The notes beneath the pieces are model-generated. The model was not told the DNA's origin, searched no databases, and saw only the letters and a program-made list of their open reading frames with translations. DNA of 64,000 nucleotides. Origin: Streptomyces griseicoloratus. GTDB taxonomy: Bacteria; Actinomycetota; Actinomycetes; Streptomycetales; Streptomycetaceae. Below, piece after piece: positions 21,214 through 28,451 of the stretch. The stretch is from assembly GCF_014534645.1 (NCBI RefSeq), contig NZ_JACVQF010000184.1, forward strand, positions 1-64,000, read 5' to 3'. Position 1 is the first letter of the stretch. Each line of letters begins with the position of its first letter. The position numbers were made by a program, and so were the translations under genes.

Positions 21214-21903
21214 ATGATTGATCACGCCCATGACCTGGCGTCTGTACGTGAGGCGACCGACCGACTGCTCACCGCGGTCGGCAAACTGGACAACGTCTCC
21301 GTGACCCACCCGTCACGGCTTCCCGGCTGGACCCGCGGTCACGTCCTCGCCCATCTCGCCCGCAACGCGGACGCGCTCGTGAACGTCCTCGAAGGCCGTC
21401 CCATGTACGTCTCCGGCGAGGCCCGCGACGCCGACATCGAGCGGGACGCGCCGCGCCCCCTCGACGTCCACCTCTCCGACCTGCGCGAGAGCGCCGCCCG
21501 CTTCCAGGCGACGGGGGCCGCCCCGGCGGACTGGTCGCGCACGGTGGAGCTGCGCAACGGGGTCACCGACTCGGCGTCCCGGGTGCCCTTCCGGCGGTGG
21601 GTCGAGGTCGAGCTGCACCACGTGGACCTGGGGATCGGGTACGAGCTGGAGGATCTTCCGGCTCGGTTCACGGAACGCGAGATCGACTTCCTCGCGGAGC
21701 GGTTCCGCGGGCACGCGACCGTACCGCCGACCCGCCTGGCCACCGCCGACGGCCGGTCCTGGACCACCGGTGGCGGTGCCGGAGGGGGTCCGGTCGAGGT
21801 CGGGGGAACGGCCGCGGACCTGCTCGGCTGGCTCGCGGGACGGCGCGACGGATCCGCGCTCACCGTGACGGGCGGCACGCTGCCGGCGCTGCCGCCGTTG
21901 TAG
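21214..21903 (+). CDS. maleylpyruvate isomerase-family (mycothiol-dependent) protein
   Basis: DinB-like four-helix-bundle protein of 229 residues in the mycothiol-dependent maleylpyruvate isomerase family. The N-terminal domain has LPGWTRGHVLAHLARNADAL, the family's metal-binding HLARNADAL segment, and the later histidine-rich WVEVELHHVDLGIGY supplies the other metal ligands. A short C-terminal SCP2-like domain follows (GTAADLLGWLAGR). Substrate unknown; family members act on maleylpyruvate or other electrophiles with mycothiol. The ATG at 21214 is seven bases past a TAGGGT -10 box (21201-21206), suggesting a leaderless mRNA. It is divergent from uvrA. Confidence 0.85.
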   Translation: MIDHAHDLASVREATDRLLTAVGKLDNVSVTHPSRLPGWTRGHVLAHLARNADALVNVLEGRPMYVSGEARDADIERDAPRPLDVHLSDLRESAARFQATGAAPADWSRTVELRNGVTDSASRVPFRRWVEVELHHVDLGIGYELEDLPARFTEREIDFLAERFRGHATVPPTRLATADGRSWTTGGGAGGGPVEVGGTAADLLGWLAGRRDGSALTVTGGTLPALPPL

Positions 21904-21950
21904 CCGTCGGCCGCCGCCTGCGGACCCTTCCCGGCGCTAGGCTGGCCGCC

Positions 21951-22607
21951 ATGACGTACAGCGGAGAGGTGAGGGTCGGCGGACCCGCCGACGTGCACGA
22001 GCTCAAGGATCTGATGATCACCAAGGTCGCGGTCGGCCCGATGGACAACAACGCCTATCTGCTGCGCTGCCGGGCCACCGACGAGCAGCTGCTGATCGAC
22101 GCCGCCAACGACGCCGAGGCGCTGCTCGGCACGATCGGTGACGACGGCATCGCGTCCGTCGTCACCACGCACCGGCACGGCGACCACTGGCAGGCGCTCG
22201 CCGAGGTCGTCGCGGCCACCGGCGCCCGCACGTACGCGGGCCGGTTCGACGCCGAGGGCATCCCCGTGCGGACCGACGTCCTGGTGGACGACGGCGACAC
22301 CATCCGGGTCGGGAACGTGGAGCTCACCGCGCGCCACCTGGTCGGGCACACCCCGGGCTCGATCGTCCTCGTCTACGACGACCCGCACGGCCACCCCCAC
22401 GTGTTCACCGGGGACTGTCTCTTCCCCGGCGGCGTGGGCAACACGCACAAGGATCCGGAGGCGTTCGCGAGCCTGATCCACGACGTCGAGACGAAGATCT
22501 TCGACGTCCTCCCGGACGAGACATGGGTCTACCCCGGGCACGGCAACGACACCACCCTGGGCGCGGAGCGGCCGCATCTGCCGGAGTGGCACGCGCGGGG
22601 CTGGTGA
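21951..22607 (+). CDS. MBL-fold metallo-hydrolase (glyoxalase II-like)
   Basis: Metallo-beta-lactamase-fold hydrolase of 218 residues. The metal motif is THRHGDHW (HxHxDH with arginine in the usual place: H-R-H-G-D-H), followed by LVGHTPGS, TGDCLFPGG and the final PGHG, which supply the remaining metal ligands. This pattern resembles glyoxalase II and related thioester hydrolases. TAGGCT at 21938-21943 lies seven bases before the ATG, so translation is probably leaderless. It follows the mycothiol-linked gene by 47 bases on the same strand and may act on a mycothiol conjugate; that is inference. Confidence 0.85.
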   Translation: MTYSGEVRVGGPADVHELKDLMITKVAVGPMDNNAYLLRCRATDEQLLIDAANDAEALLGTIGDDGIASVVTTHRHGDHWQALAEVVAATGARTYAGRFDAEGIPVRTDVLVDDGDTIRVGNVELTARHLVGHTPGSIVLVYDDPHGHPHVFTGDCLFPGGVGNTHKDPEAFASLIHDVETKIFDVLPDETWVYPGHGNDTTLGAERPHLPEWHARGW

Positions 22608-22610
22608 CCG

Positions 22611-22638
22611 CGGCCGGACACCGCCGGTGATCCGGCCG
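22611..22638 (+). terminator. terminator after the MBL-fold gene
   Basis: Hairpin CGGCCGGACACC / GGTGATCCGGCCG with a three-base loop and one bulged base, immediately after the stop codon. Confidence 0.65.
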
Positions 22639-22891
22639 TCGTGACCGGGTGGCGCGGGGGCGCCGGGCCCCGCCTGCCCGGATGCCGGGGCGGACGACGG
22701 GCGGCGGGCCGCGGGCGTCCCGTCGCGCGCGCCCCGTGTGATGCGTTCACACGCACCGGCCTCGCACACGCGCTCCCGGCACTCCTGGCGACGCGGTCAA
22801 CTGGAGTGCGCCCGCGCGGGGCCAGGGAACCTGCGCGGTACGGGCCGCCGGTCTTCGATCCCCGCCCTCGGCCGGCGGCCCCCGGCCTTGC

Positions 22892-23365
22892 TCAGGCGCC
22901 GGCCCGTCCGGCTCCGGCCAGCGCCGCGATCCTTTCCACGCCGAACACGTACCCCTGCACACCGCACCCCGCGATGACCCCGTCGGCGCGCTGCGACACG
23001 TAGGAGTGGTGCCGGAACGGCTCACGTCGGTGGATGTTGGAGATGTGGACCTCCACCACCGGAAGACCGTCACAGGTGTTGAGCGCATCCAGGATCGCGA
23101 CGGAGGTGTGCGAGTAGGCAGCGGGGTTGATCACGATGCCGCAGTGGTTCAGCCGTGCCTCGTGGATCCAGTCGACGAGTTCGCCCTCGTGGTTGGACTG
23201 GCGGAAGTCCACCGTGCCGCCGTGCGCCGCCGCCGCCTTCACGCACAGGGCCTCGATGTCGGCGAGGGTGTCGGAGCCGTAGATCTCCGGCTGGCGCTGG
23301 CCGAGCAGGTTCAGGTTGGGGCCGTTGAGGATCATGATGGGGGCGTTGGCGAGGGTGCGGGGCAC
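22892..23365 (-). CDS. aroQ: 3-dehydroquinate dehydratase, type II
   Basis: Third step of the shikimate pathway: dehydrates 3-dehydroquinate. The 157-residue product is the usual type II length. Key residues: the [19 protein letters not shown] signature with the catalytic arginine and tyrosine, [23 protein letters not shown] with the catalytic histidine neighbourhood, and [19 protein letters not shown] place the start at the GTG at 23365 because GGAGG lies four bases upstream; a longer frame to 23431 adds unconserved sequence. No other aro gene is adjacent. It is divergent from the S66 peptidase gene. Confidence 0.95.
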   Translation of the reverse strand: MPRTLANAPIMILNGPNLNLLGQRQPEIYGSDTLADIEALCVKAAAAHGGTVDFRQSNHEGELVDWIHEARLNHCGIVINPAAYSHTSVAILDALNTCDGLPVVEVHISNIHRREPFRHHSYVSQRADGVIAGCGVQGYVFGVERIAALAGAGRAGA

Positions 23366-23468
23366 GGTTCCTCCGGTCCGTTCGGCGTGGGGCGGTCCGC
23401 GAGCGACCGCTGCTGGCACCCGGTTTATCACGGTGCGACGGCAGCCCTTCGGGCCCTACCCTCCCGGC

Positions 23469-24512
23469 ATGACGACGATCTCGTACCCTCCCAAGCCCTC
23501 CCCCGGCGACCGCATAGCGGTGATCTCGCCCTCCTCCGGCCTGCCCGGGCTGTTCCCGCTCCCCTACGAGCTGGGCCTGGAGCGACTGCGCAAGGAGTAC
23601 GGGCTGGAGCCGGTCGAGTACCCGGCGACCCGGAAGATGGGGGCGACGCCGCGCGAGCGCGCCGACGACATCCACGCGGCCTTCGCCGACCCGGACGTCC
23701 GCGCGGTGATCGCGACGATCGGCGGTGACGACCAGCTCACCGTACTGCCGCACCTGGACCGGGAGTTGATCCGGGCGAACCCGAAGCCCTTCTTCGGCAT
23801 GAGCGACAACACCAGCCTTCTCGCCTACCTGTACAACACCGGGATCGTCGGGTACCACGGCGCGACCGTGATGTGTGAACTGGGCCGCCCGGGCGCCATG
23901 CACCCACAGACCGCGGACTCCCTGCGCGCGGCGCTGTTCAGCTCCGGTCCGTACGAACTGGCGCCCGCCGAGCGCTGGCGTGACGTCGACCGGGACTGGG
24001 CCGACCCGGCGACCTTCGACGCGGAGCCCGAGACCCGGCCCGGCAATGGCTGGACCTGGGTCAACCCCGACCGCGTGGTCGAAGGCCGCGGCTGGGGCGG
24101 CTGTCTGGAGATCCTCGGCTGGCTGCTGATGGCCGACCGCGAGATCGCCGATCCGGCGGAGTACGACGGCGGTGTGCTGCTCCTGGAGACCTCCGAGGAG
24201 ATGCCGAGCGCCGCGGAGGTCTTCCGCACCCTGCGCAACATGGGCGAGCGCGGGCTGCTGCGCCGTTTCTCCGCGCTGTTGACGGGCCGTCCGAAGACCT
24301 GGTCGTTCGATCGCCCCAACGGTCCCGAGGAGGGCGCCCGTTACGCGGCGGAGCAGCGTGAGGCGGTGCTCCGTGCCATGCGGACCTACGCTCCGGACAC
24401 GACGATCGTCTTCGATGTGGACTTCGGCCACACCGATCCCCAGGTCGTCATCCCCTACGGGGGGACGGTCCGCGTGGACGGCCCCGCCCGGCGCATCACC
24501 GTCACGTACTGA
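23469..24512 (+). CDS. S66-family LD-carboxypeptidase / MccF-like protein
   Basis: Serine peptidase of the S66 family, which includes LD-carboxypeptidases of murein recycling and the microcin C7 immunity protein MccF. The 347-residue product has the nucleophile region FGMSDNTSLLAYL near residue 109 (serine in GxSDNT), the IGGDDQ turn near 82, and the catalytic Glu/His region (LLLETSEE, DVDFGHTDPQVVIPYG). It is longer than typical LdcA and closer to the MccF subgroup. TACCCT at 23457-23462, six bases before the ATG, suggests a leaderless mRNA. Substrate could be murein or a peptidyl-nucleotide; not resolved. Confidence 0.88.
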   Translation: MTTISYPPKPSPGDRIAVISPSSGLPGLFPLPYELGLERLRKEYGLEPVEYPATRKMGATPRERADDIHAAFADPDVRAVIATIGGDDQLTVLPHLDRELIRANPKPFFGMSDNTSLLAYLYNTGIVGYHGATVMCELGRPGAMHPQTADSLRAALFSSGPYELAPAERWRDVDRDWADPATFDAEPETRPGNGWTWVNPDRVVEGRGWGGCLEILGWLLMADREIADPAEYDGGVLLLETSEEMPSAAEVFRTLRNMGERGLLRRFSALLTGRPKTWSFDRPNGPEEGARYAAEQREAVLRAMRTYAPDTTIVFDVDFGHTDPQVVIPYGGTVRVDGPARRITVTY

Positions 24513-24602
24513 CCCGCTCACCTCCGCACGCCCCCGTAACGAGCTGTCACTGTGGGTAGTTGACCCTGCGTGCACGATGTACGCGCTGTAAGGGCGCCCT
24601 CC

Positions 24603-25874
24603 ATGCTGCGGCTCGCTGCCGCCTCACTCGCCGGGACGGCGATCGAGTTCTACGACTTCTTCGTCTACGGCACCGCGGCGGCGCTGGTGCTGGGGCCGCT
24701 GTTCTTCCCGACGTTCTCGCCGGTGGCCGGGACGCTGGCGGCCTTCGGCACCTTCGGCGTCGGCTTCGTGGCCCGCCCCCTCGGGTCGGTGCTCTTCGGC
24801 CACATCGGGGACCGGCACGGACGCCGTCCGGTCCTCGTCGCCTCGCTGCTGCTGACCGGCGCGTCGACGGTCGCGGTCGGCTGCGTACCGACCTACGACT
24901 CCATCGGCGTGGCCGCTCCCCTGCTGCTCGTCGCCCTGCGCTTCCTCCAGGGGCTGGGGCTCGGCGGCGAGTGGGGCGGGGCCGTGCTGCTGACCGCGGA
25001 GCACGCGCCCGCCGGCCGTCGCGGGCTGTGGTCGAGCTTCCCGCAGATCGGTCCCTCCGTCGGCTTCCTGCTCGCCAACGGTGTGGTGCTCGCCCTGTCG
25101 GCGTCGCTGTCCGAGGCGCAGTTCGCGCAGTGGGGCTGGCGGGTGCCGTTCTGGATGGCTGGGGTGCTGGCGCTGGCGGGGCTGTGGCTGCGGTCGTCGC
25201 TCACCGAGAGCCCCCGCTTCCTGGAGATCGACGACCACGCGCGCGTGCCGTTGGCCGAGGTGGTGCGCGACCACTGGCGGCTGGTCCTGCTGACCGCCGG
25301 GGCGCTGGCCATCGGGTACGCGATCTTCTACGCGGTGTCGACCTGGTCCCTGGCGTACGGCACGGAACGGCTCGGGGTGGACCGGGGTGTGATGCTCTCC
25401 TGCATCATGGCCGCGGTGGTGGTGAAGGGCGCGCTCACCCCGCTTGCGGCGCTGCTCGGCGACCGCTACGGCCGGCGGCCGCTGTGCCTGGCCGGGTGCG
25501 CGGCGGCCGTCCTGTGGATGTTCCCGATGGTCGCGCTCCTGGCGACCGGTGAGCCCCTGCCGATGTTCCTCGGCTTCCTGGGCGCGATGATCGCGTTCAT
25601 CACCATGTTCGCGGTGATCGCCGCCTACCTCCCCGAGCTGTACGAGCCCCGGGTGCGCTGCACGGGCGCGGCGGTCGGCTACAACCTCGGCGGGGTCGTC
25701 GGGGGCGCGCTGACGCCGATCGCCGCGACGGCTCTGGCCGAGCAGGGCGGCAGGGTGCCCTGGGGCGTGGCCGCCTATCTGACGGCGGTGGGACTGCTCA
25801 GCCTCGGATGCTTCGCGCTGCTGCCGGAGACCCGTCCGGTTCCGGTCGCGGCGGCGGAGCCCGCCTCGGGATGA
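24603..25874 (+). CDS. MHS-family MFS transporter (metabolite:H+ symporter)
   Basis: Twelve-helix major facilitator of the metabolite:H+ symporter group (shikimate/proline/betaine-type). The 423-residue product starts in the conserved GTAIEFYDFFVYGTAAAL segment, has the loop motifs GDRHGRRPVL and GDRYGRRPLC, and the central GLGLGGEWGG sequence typical of the group. Start uncertain: I use ATG 24603 with TAAGG nine bases upstream; a GTG at 24570 would add 11 residues. Substrate unknown. It lies after the S66 peptidase and convergent with the antiporter gene. Confidence 0.88.
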   Translation: MLRLAAASLAGTAIEFYDFFVYGTAAALVLGPLFFPTFSPVAGTLAAFGTFGVGFVARPLGSVLFGHIGDRHGRRPVLVASLLLTGASTVAVGCVPTYDSIGVAAPLLLVALRFLQGLGLGGEWGGAVLLTAEHAPAGRRGLWSSFPQIGPSVGFLLANGVVLALSASLSEAQFAQWGWRVPFWMAGVLALAGLWLRSSLTESPRFLEIDDHARVPLAEVVRDHWRLVLLTAGALAIGYAIFYAVSTWSLAYGTERLGVDRGVMLSCIMAAVVVKGALTPLAALLGDRYGRRPLCLAGCAAAVLWMFPMVALLATGEPLPMFLGFLGAMIAFITMFAVIAAYLPELYEPRVRCTGAAVGYNLGGVVGGALTPIAATALAEQGGRVPWGVAAYLTAVGLLSLGCFALLPETRPVPVAAAEPASG

Positions 25875-25910
25875 GGGGCGGCATGGGCGCGGCCGGGGGT
25901 CGGCGGCGGG

Positions 25911-27011
25911 TCAGGGATTGATGGCGAGTTCCAGGTAGGCCGCGAACAGCACCAGGTGGACGCCTCCCTGCAGGGGCGTGGCCCGGCCGGGCACGACCGT
26001 CAGGGAGGCGACCACCACGGTCAGGGCGAGCAGCACCATGTGGGTGGAGCCGAGGCCGAGGACCAGTGGCCCGGAGAGCCAGACGGAGGCCAGGGCGACC
26101 GCCGGGATGGTCAGGCCGATGCTGGCCATCGCCGAGCCGAGCGCGAGGTTCAGGCTGGTCTGCACGCGGTCGCGGCGGGCAGAGCGCAGCGCGGCGATGG
26201 TCTCGGGAAGCAGCACCAGCAGGGCGATGATCACACCGACGACGGCGTGGTGCAGCCCGGCGGCGTCCACTCCGTCCTCGATGGTGGGCGACACCCCCTT
26301 CGCGAGGCCCACCACGCCGATCAGGGCCAGGGCCAGCAGTACAAGACTGATGAGGGCCGTACGCAGGGACGGGGCTTCGGCGTGGGTCTCCACGGAGATC
26401 ACCTGGCCCTGCCGGGTGATCGGCAGGAAGTAGTCGCGGTGCCGCACGGTCAGGGTCGCGATGAACAGGCCGTAGAGGATCAGCGAGGAGAGCGCGGCGA
26501 AGGTCAGCTGTATGGTCGAGAACTCCGGGCCCGGCTTGCTGGTGGTGAACGTCGGCAGGACGAGGCTGAGCGTCGACAGGGTCGCGACCGTCGCCAGGGC
26601 GGCGCCGGTGCCCTCCGGATTGAAGACGGCCGTGCCGTGCCGCAGCGAGGCGACGAGGAGGCTGAGTCCGACCACGCCGTTGCAGGTGATCATCACGGCT
26701 GCGAACACCGTGTCCCTGGCCAGGGTCGCGCTCTTGTCGCCGCCGTCCACCATCAGGGTCACGATGAGGGCGACCTCGATGACCGTGACGGCGACGGCGA
26801 GGACCAGGGAGCCGAACGGTTCGCCGACCCGGTGTGCGACCACCTCGGCGTGGTGCACGGCCGCCAGTACGGCCACCGCGAGGACGACCGTCATCAGCAC
26901 GACGACCGCCCCGGGCAGATCCCGCCCCCAGGTGAGGACCAGGAGCACGACCGCGACCACGGGCATGACGGTCGTCCACTGCGCCAGGAGCGCCCTCGAC
27001 CGAGTGATCAT
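25911..27011 (-). CDS. chaA: Ca2+/H+ antiporter (ChaA/CAX family)
   Basis: Cation:proton antiporter of 366 residues. Eleven or so hydrophobic helices are interrupted by the two inverted CaCA motifs: GEPFGSLVLAVAVTVIEVAL near residue 62 and LLPETIAALRSARRDRVQTS with NLALGSAMASIGLTIP near 275. The acidic and polar residues in these motifs (Glu in VIEVAL, Glu in LPETIAA) form the cation path. It probably exports calcium (or sodium) and sits beside TerC and TerD genes, which are also linked to divalent metals. ATG start. Confidence 0.88.
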   Translation of the reverse strand: MITRSRALLAQWTTVMPVVAVVLLVLTWGRDLPGAVVVLMTVVLAVAVLAAVHHAEVVAHRVGEPFGSLVLAVAVTVIEVALIVTLMVDGGDKSATLARDTVFAAVMITCNGVVGLSLLVASLRHGTAVFNPEGTGAALATVATLSTLSLVLPTFTTSKPGPEFSTIQLTFAALSSLILYGLFIATLTVRHRDYFLPITRQGQVISVETHAEAPSLRTALISLVLLALALIGVVGLAKGVSPTIEDGVDAAGLHHAVVGVIIALLVLLPETIAALRSARRDRVQTSLNLALGSAMASIGLTIPAVALASVWLSGPLVLGLGSTHMVLLALTVVVASLTVVPGRATPLQGGVHLVLFAAYLELAINP

Positions 27012-27086
27012 GCAGCGATGTTCGCAGAGGTGACCGGAGCTCGCACTCCGTCACGGGCGGCCGGGAGCACGCCCGGAGCACGCGCG

Positions 27087-27128
27087 CCGGGAGCGGCGGG
27101 CGGTCCATGTGCCGCTCGCCGCTCCCGG
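27087..27128 (-). terminator. terminator after the terC-family gene
   Basis: Seventeen-pair hairpin (one G-T pair), outer arms CCGGGAGCGGC and GCCGCTCCCGG, eight-base loop, 38 bases after the terC stop. Confidence 0.8.
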
Positions 27129-27166
27129 TGGGCTTGTGTTCCCGGCTCGGGTCGTACCGGTCGGGA

Positions 27167-28165
27167 TCAGGCCTCGACGCTGTCCTTCGAGGCGCCCTCG
27201 CCGCCGGCCGCCGCTTCCGCCTCGGCCTGCTTCCGGGTGGCCCGGAGGCTGGTGATCGTGGTGACGATTAGGACGGAGCAGATCACGCCGAGCGAGACGG
27301 GGATGCTGATCTCGGGCACGTGGACCCCGGACTCGTGCAGCGCGTGCAGCACCAGCTTCACACCGATGAAGCCCAGGATGACCGACAGGCCGTAGGACAG
27401 GTGGACCAGCTTCTTCAGCAGGCCGCCGATGAGGAAGTACAGCTGACGCAGACCCATCAGGGCGAACGCGTTGGCCGTGAACACGATGTACGGGTCCTGG
27501 GTCAGGCCGAAGATCGCCGGGATCGAGTCGAGCGCGAAGAGCACGTCGGTGGTGCCGATCGCGAGCATGACCACCAGCATCGGGGTCATGACCCGCTTGC
27601 CGTTCTCCTCGATCCACAGCTTGGTGCCGTGGTAGCGGTCGGCGACGCCGAAGCGGCGCTCGGCGGTCTTGAGGAGCTTGTTCTCCTCCCACTCCTCGTC
27701 CTGCTCCTCGGCCCGGGCCTCCTGGATGAGCTTCCAGGCGGTCCAGATCAGGAAGGCGCCGAAGAGGTAGAACACCCAGGAGAAGCTGGCGAGGATCGCG
27801 GCACCGGCGGCGATGAAGACGGCCCGCAGGACCAGGGCTATCAGCACACCGATGAGGAGCACTCGCTGCTGGTACTGCGAGGGAACCGCGAACTTCGCCA
27901 TGATCAGGACGAAGACGAAGAGGTTGTCCACACTGAGGGACTTCTCGGTGATGAAGCCCGCGAAGAACTCGCCGGCGGGCTGGCCGCCGCCGAAGACGAG
28001 CAGGCCGAAACCGAAGAGACAGGCGAGGAGGATCCAGACGCCGGTCCAGATTCCGGCTTCCTTGATCGATACGTCGTGCGGCTTGCGGCCGATGAAGAAA
28101 TCGACCGCGATGAGGGCGGCGAGCCCCAGGATGGTCAGGACCCACAGGGTCGAGGAAACTTCCAC
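27167..28165 (-). CDS. terC: TerC-family membrane protein (Alx/YkoY-like)
   Basis: Integral membrane protein of 332 residues and about nine helices, in the TerC family now linked to manganese export and metalation of exported enzymes. The two diagnostic acidic motifs are present: LSVDNLFVFVLIM near residue 78 and FALDSIPAIFGLTQDP near 211. A charged cytoplasmic loop follows (EEQDEEWEENKLL) and the C-terminus is alanine/glutamate rich. GTG start at 28165 with GGAGG four bases upstream. The upstream RNA (28170-28340) looks like a yybP-ykoY manganese riboswitch, which supports manganese as substrate or signal. Confidence 0.92.
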   Translation of the reverse strand: MEVSSTLWVLTILGLAALIAVDFFIGRKPHDVSIKEAGIWTGVWILLACLFGFGLLVFGGGQPAGEFFAGFITEKSLSVDNLFVFVLIMAKFAVPSQYQQRVLLIGVLIALVLRAVFIAAGAAILASFSWVFYLFGAFLIWTAWKLIQEARAEEQDEEWEENKLLKTAERRFGVADRYHGTKLWIEENGKRVMTPMLVVMLAIGTTDVLFALDSIPAIFGLTQDPYIVFTANAFALMGLRQLYFLIGGLLKKLVHLSYGLSVILGFIGVKLVLHALHESGVHVPEISIPVSLGVICSVLIVTTITSLRATRKQAEAEAAAGGEGASKDSVEA

Positions 28166-28169
28166 TACG

Positions 28170-28340
28170 CCTCCGGCAGTACGTCACACGGCAGATGTCA
28201 GCGTCGTCGCTGCCGGAGGTCTCTTCCACCCGCGCATCCGGCGTGCTCGGCACGTCCGGAATCCGCGGGCCGACGCCCCGGGATCTGGCCTGATCCGTAT
28301 TGACGGGTACGCCGCAGCAGACAGGGAGTACTCCCCTCCG
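28170..28340 (-). promoter_or_regulatory. candidate yybP-ykoY manganese riboswitch controlling terC
   Basis: The minus-strand leader has the yybP-ykoY landmarks: 5' P1 strand CGGAGG (28335-28340), the GGGGAGTA element that follows it, and a 3' GAGACC element immediately before the 3' P1 strand CCTCCG (28214-28219). A CCGTCAATACGG hairpin lies in one arm. The same 3' strand extends to CCTCCGGCAG (28210-28219), an exact 10-base complement of CTGCCGGAGG at 28170-28179, which contains the terC ribosome-binding site. P1 and the blocked site are mutually exclusive, so ligand binding should free translation. Confidence 0.75.
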
Positions 28341-28348
28341 TACGGAAG

Positions 28349-28378
28349 ACAGTACCCCAATCACCAAGGAACGGTAAA
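28349..28378 (-). promoter_or_regulatory. promoter of the terC riboswitch transcript
   Basis: On the minus strand: TTTACC, 18 bases, TACTGT. The predicted start near 28342 falls right at the 5' end of the aptamer, as expected for a riboswitch leader. Confidence 0.55.
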
Positions 28379-28451
28379 GGGGAGGGTAAAGGACGAACCA
28401 AAGCCGCTGGTCAGTGGCGCTTTACACACGCTTGGCAAAAGCGCGCGGCGG

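Noticed and set aside
28410-28440. GGTCAGTGGCGCTTTACACA near the terC leader as another damage promoter
   Set aside because: The first box has GGTC instead of TGTC and the spacing is 6 rather than 8 bases.
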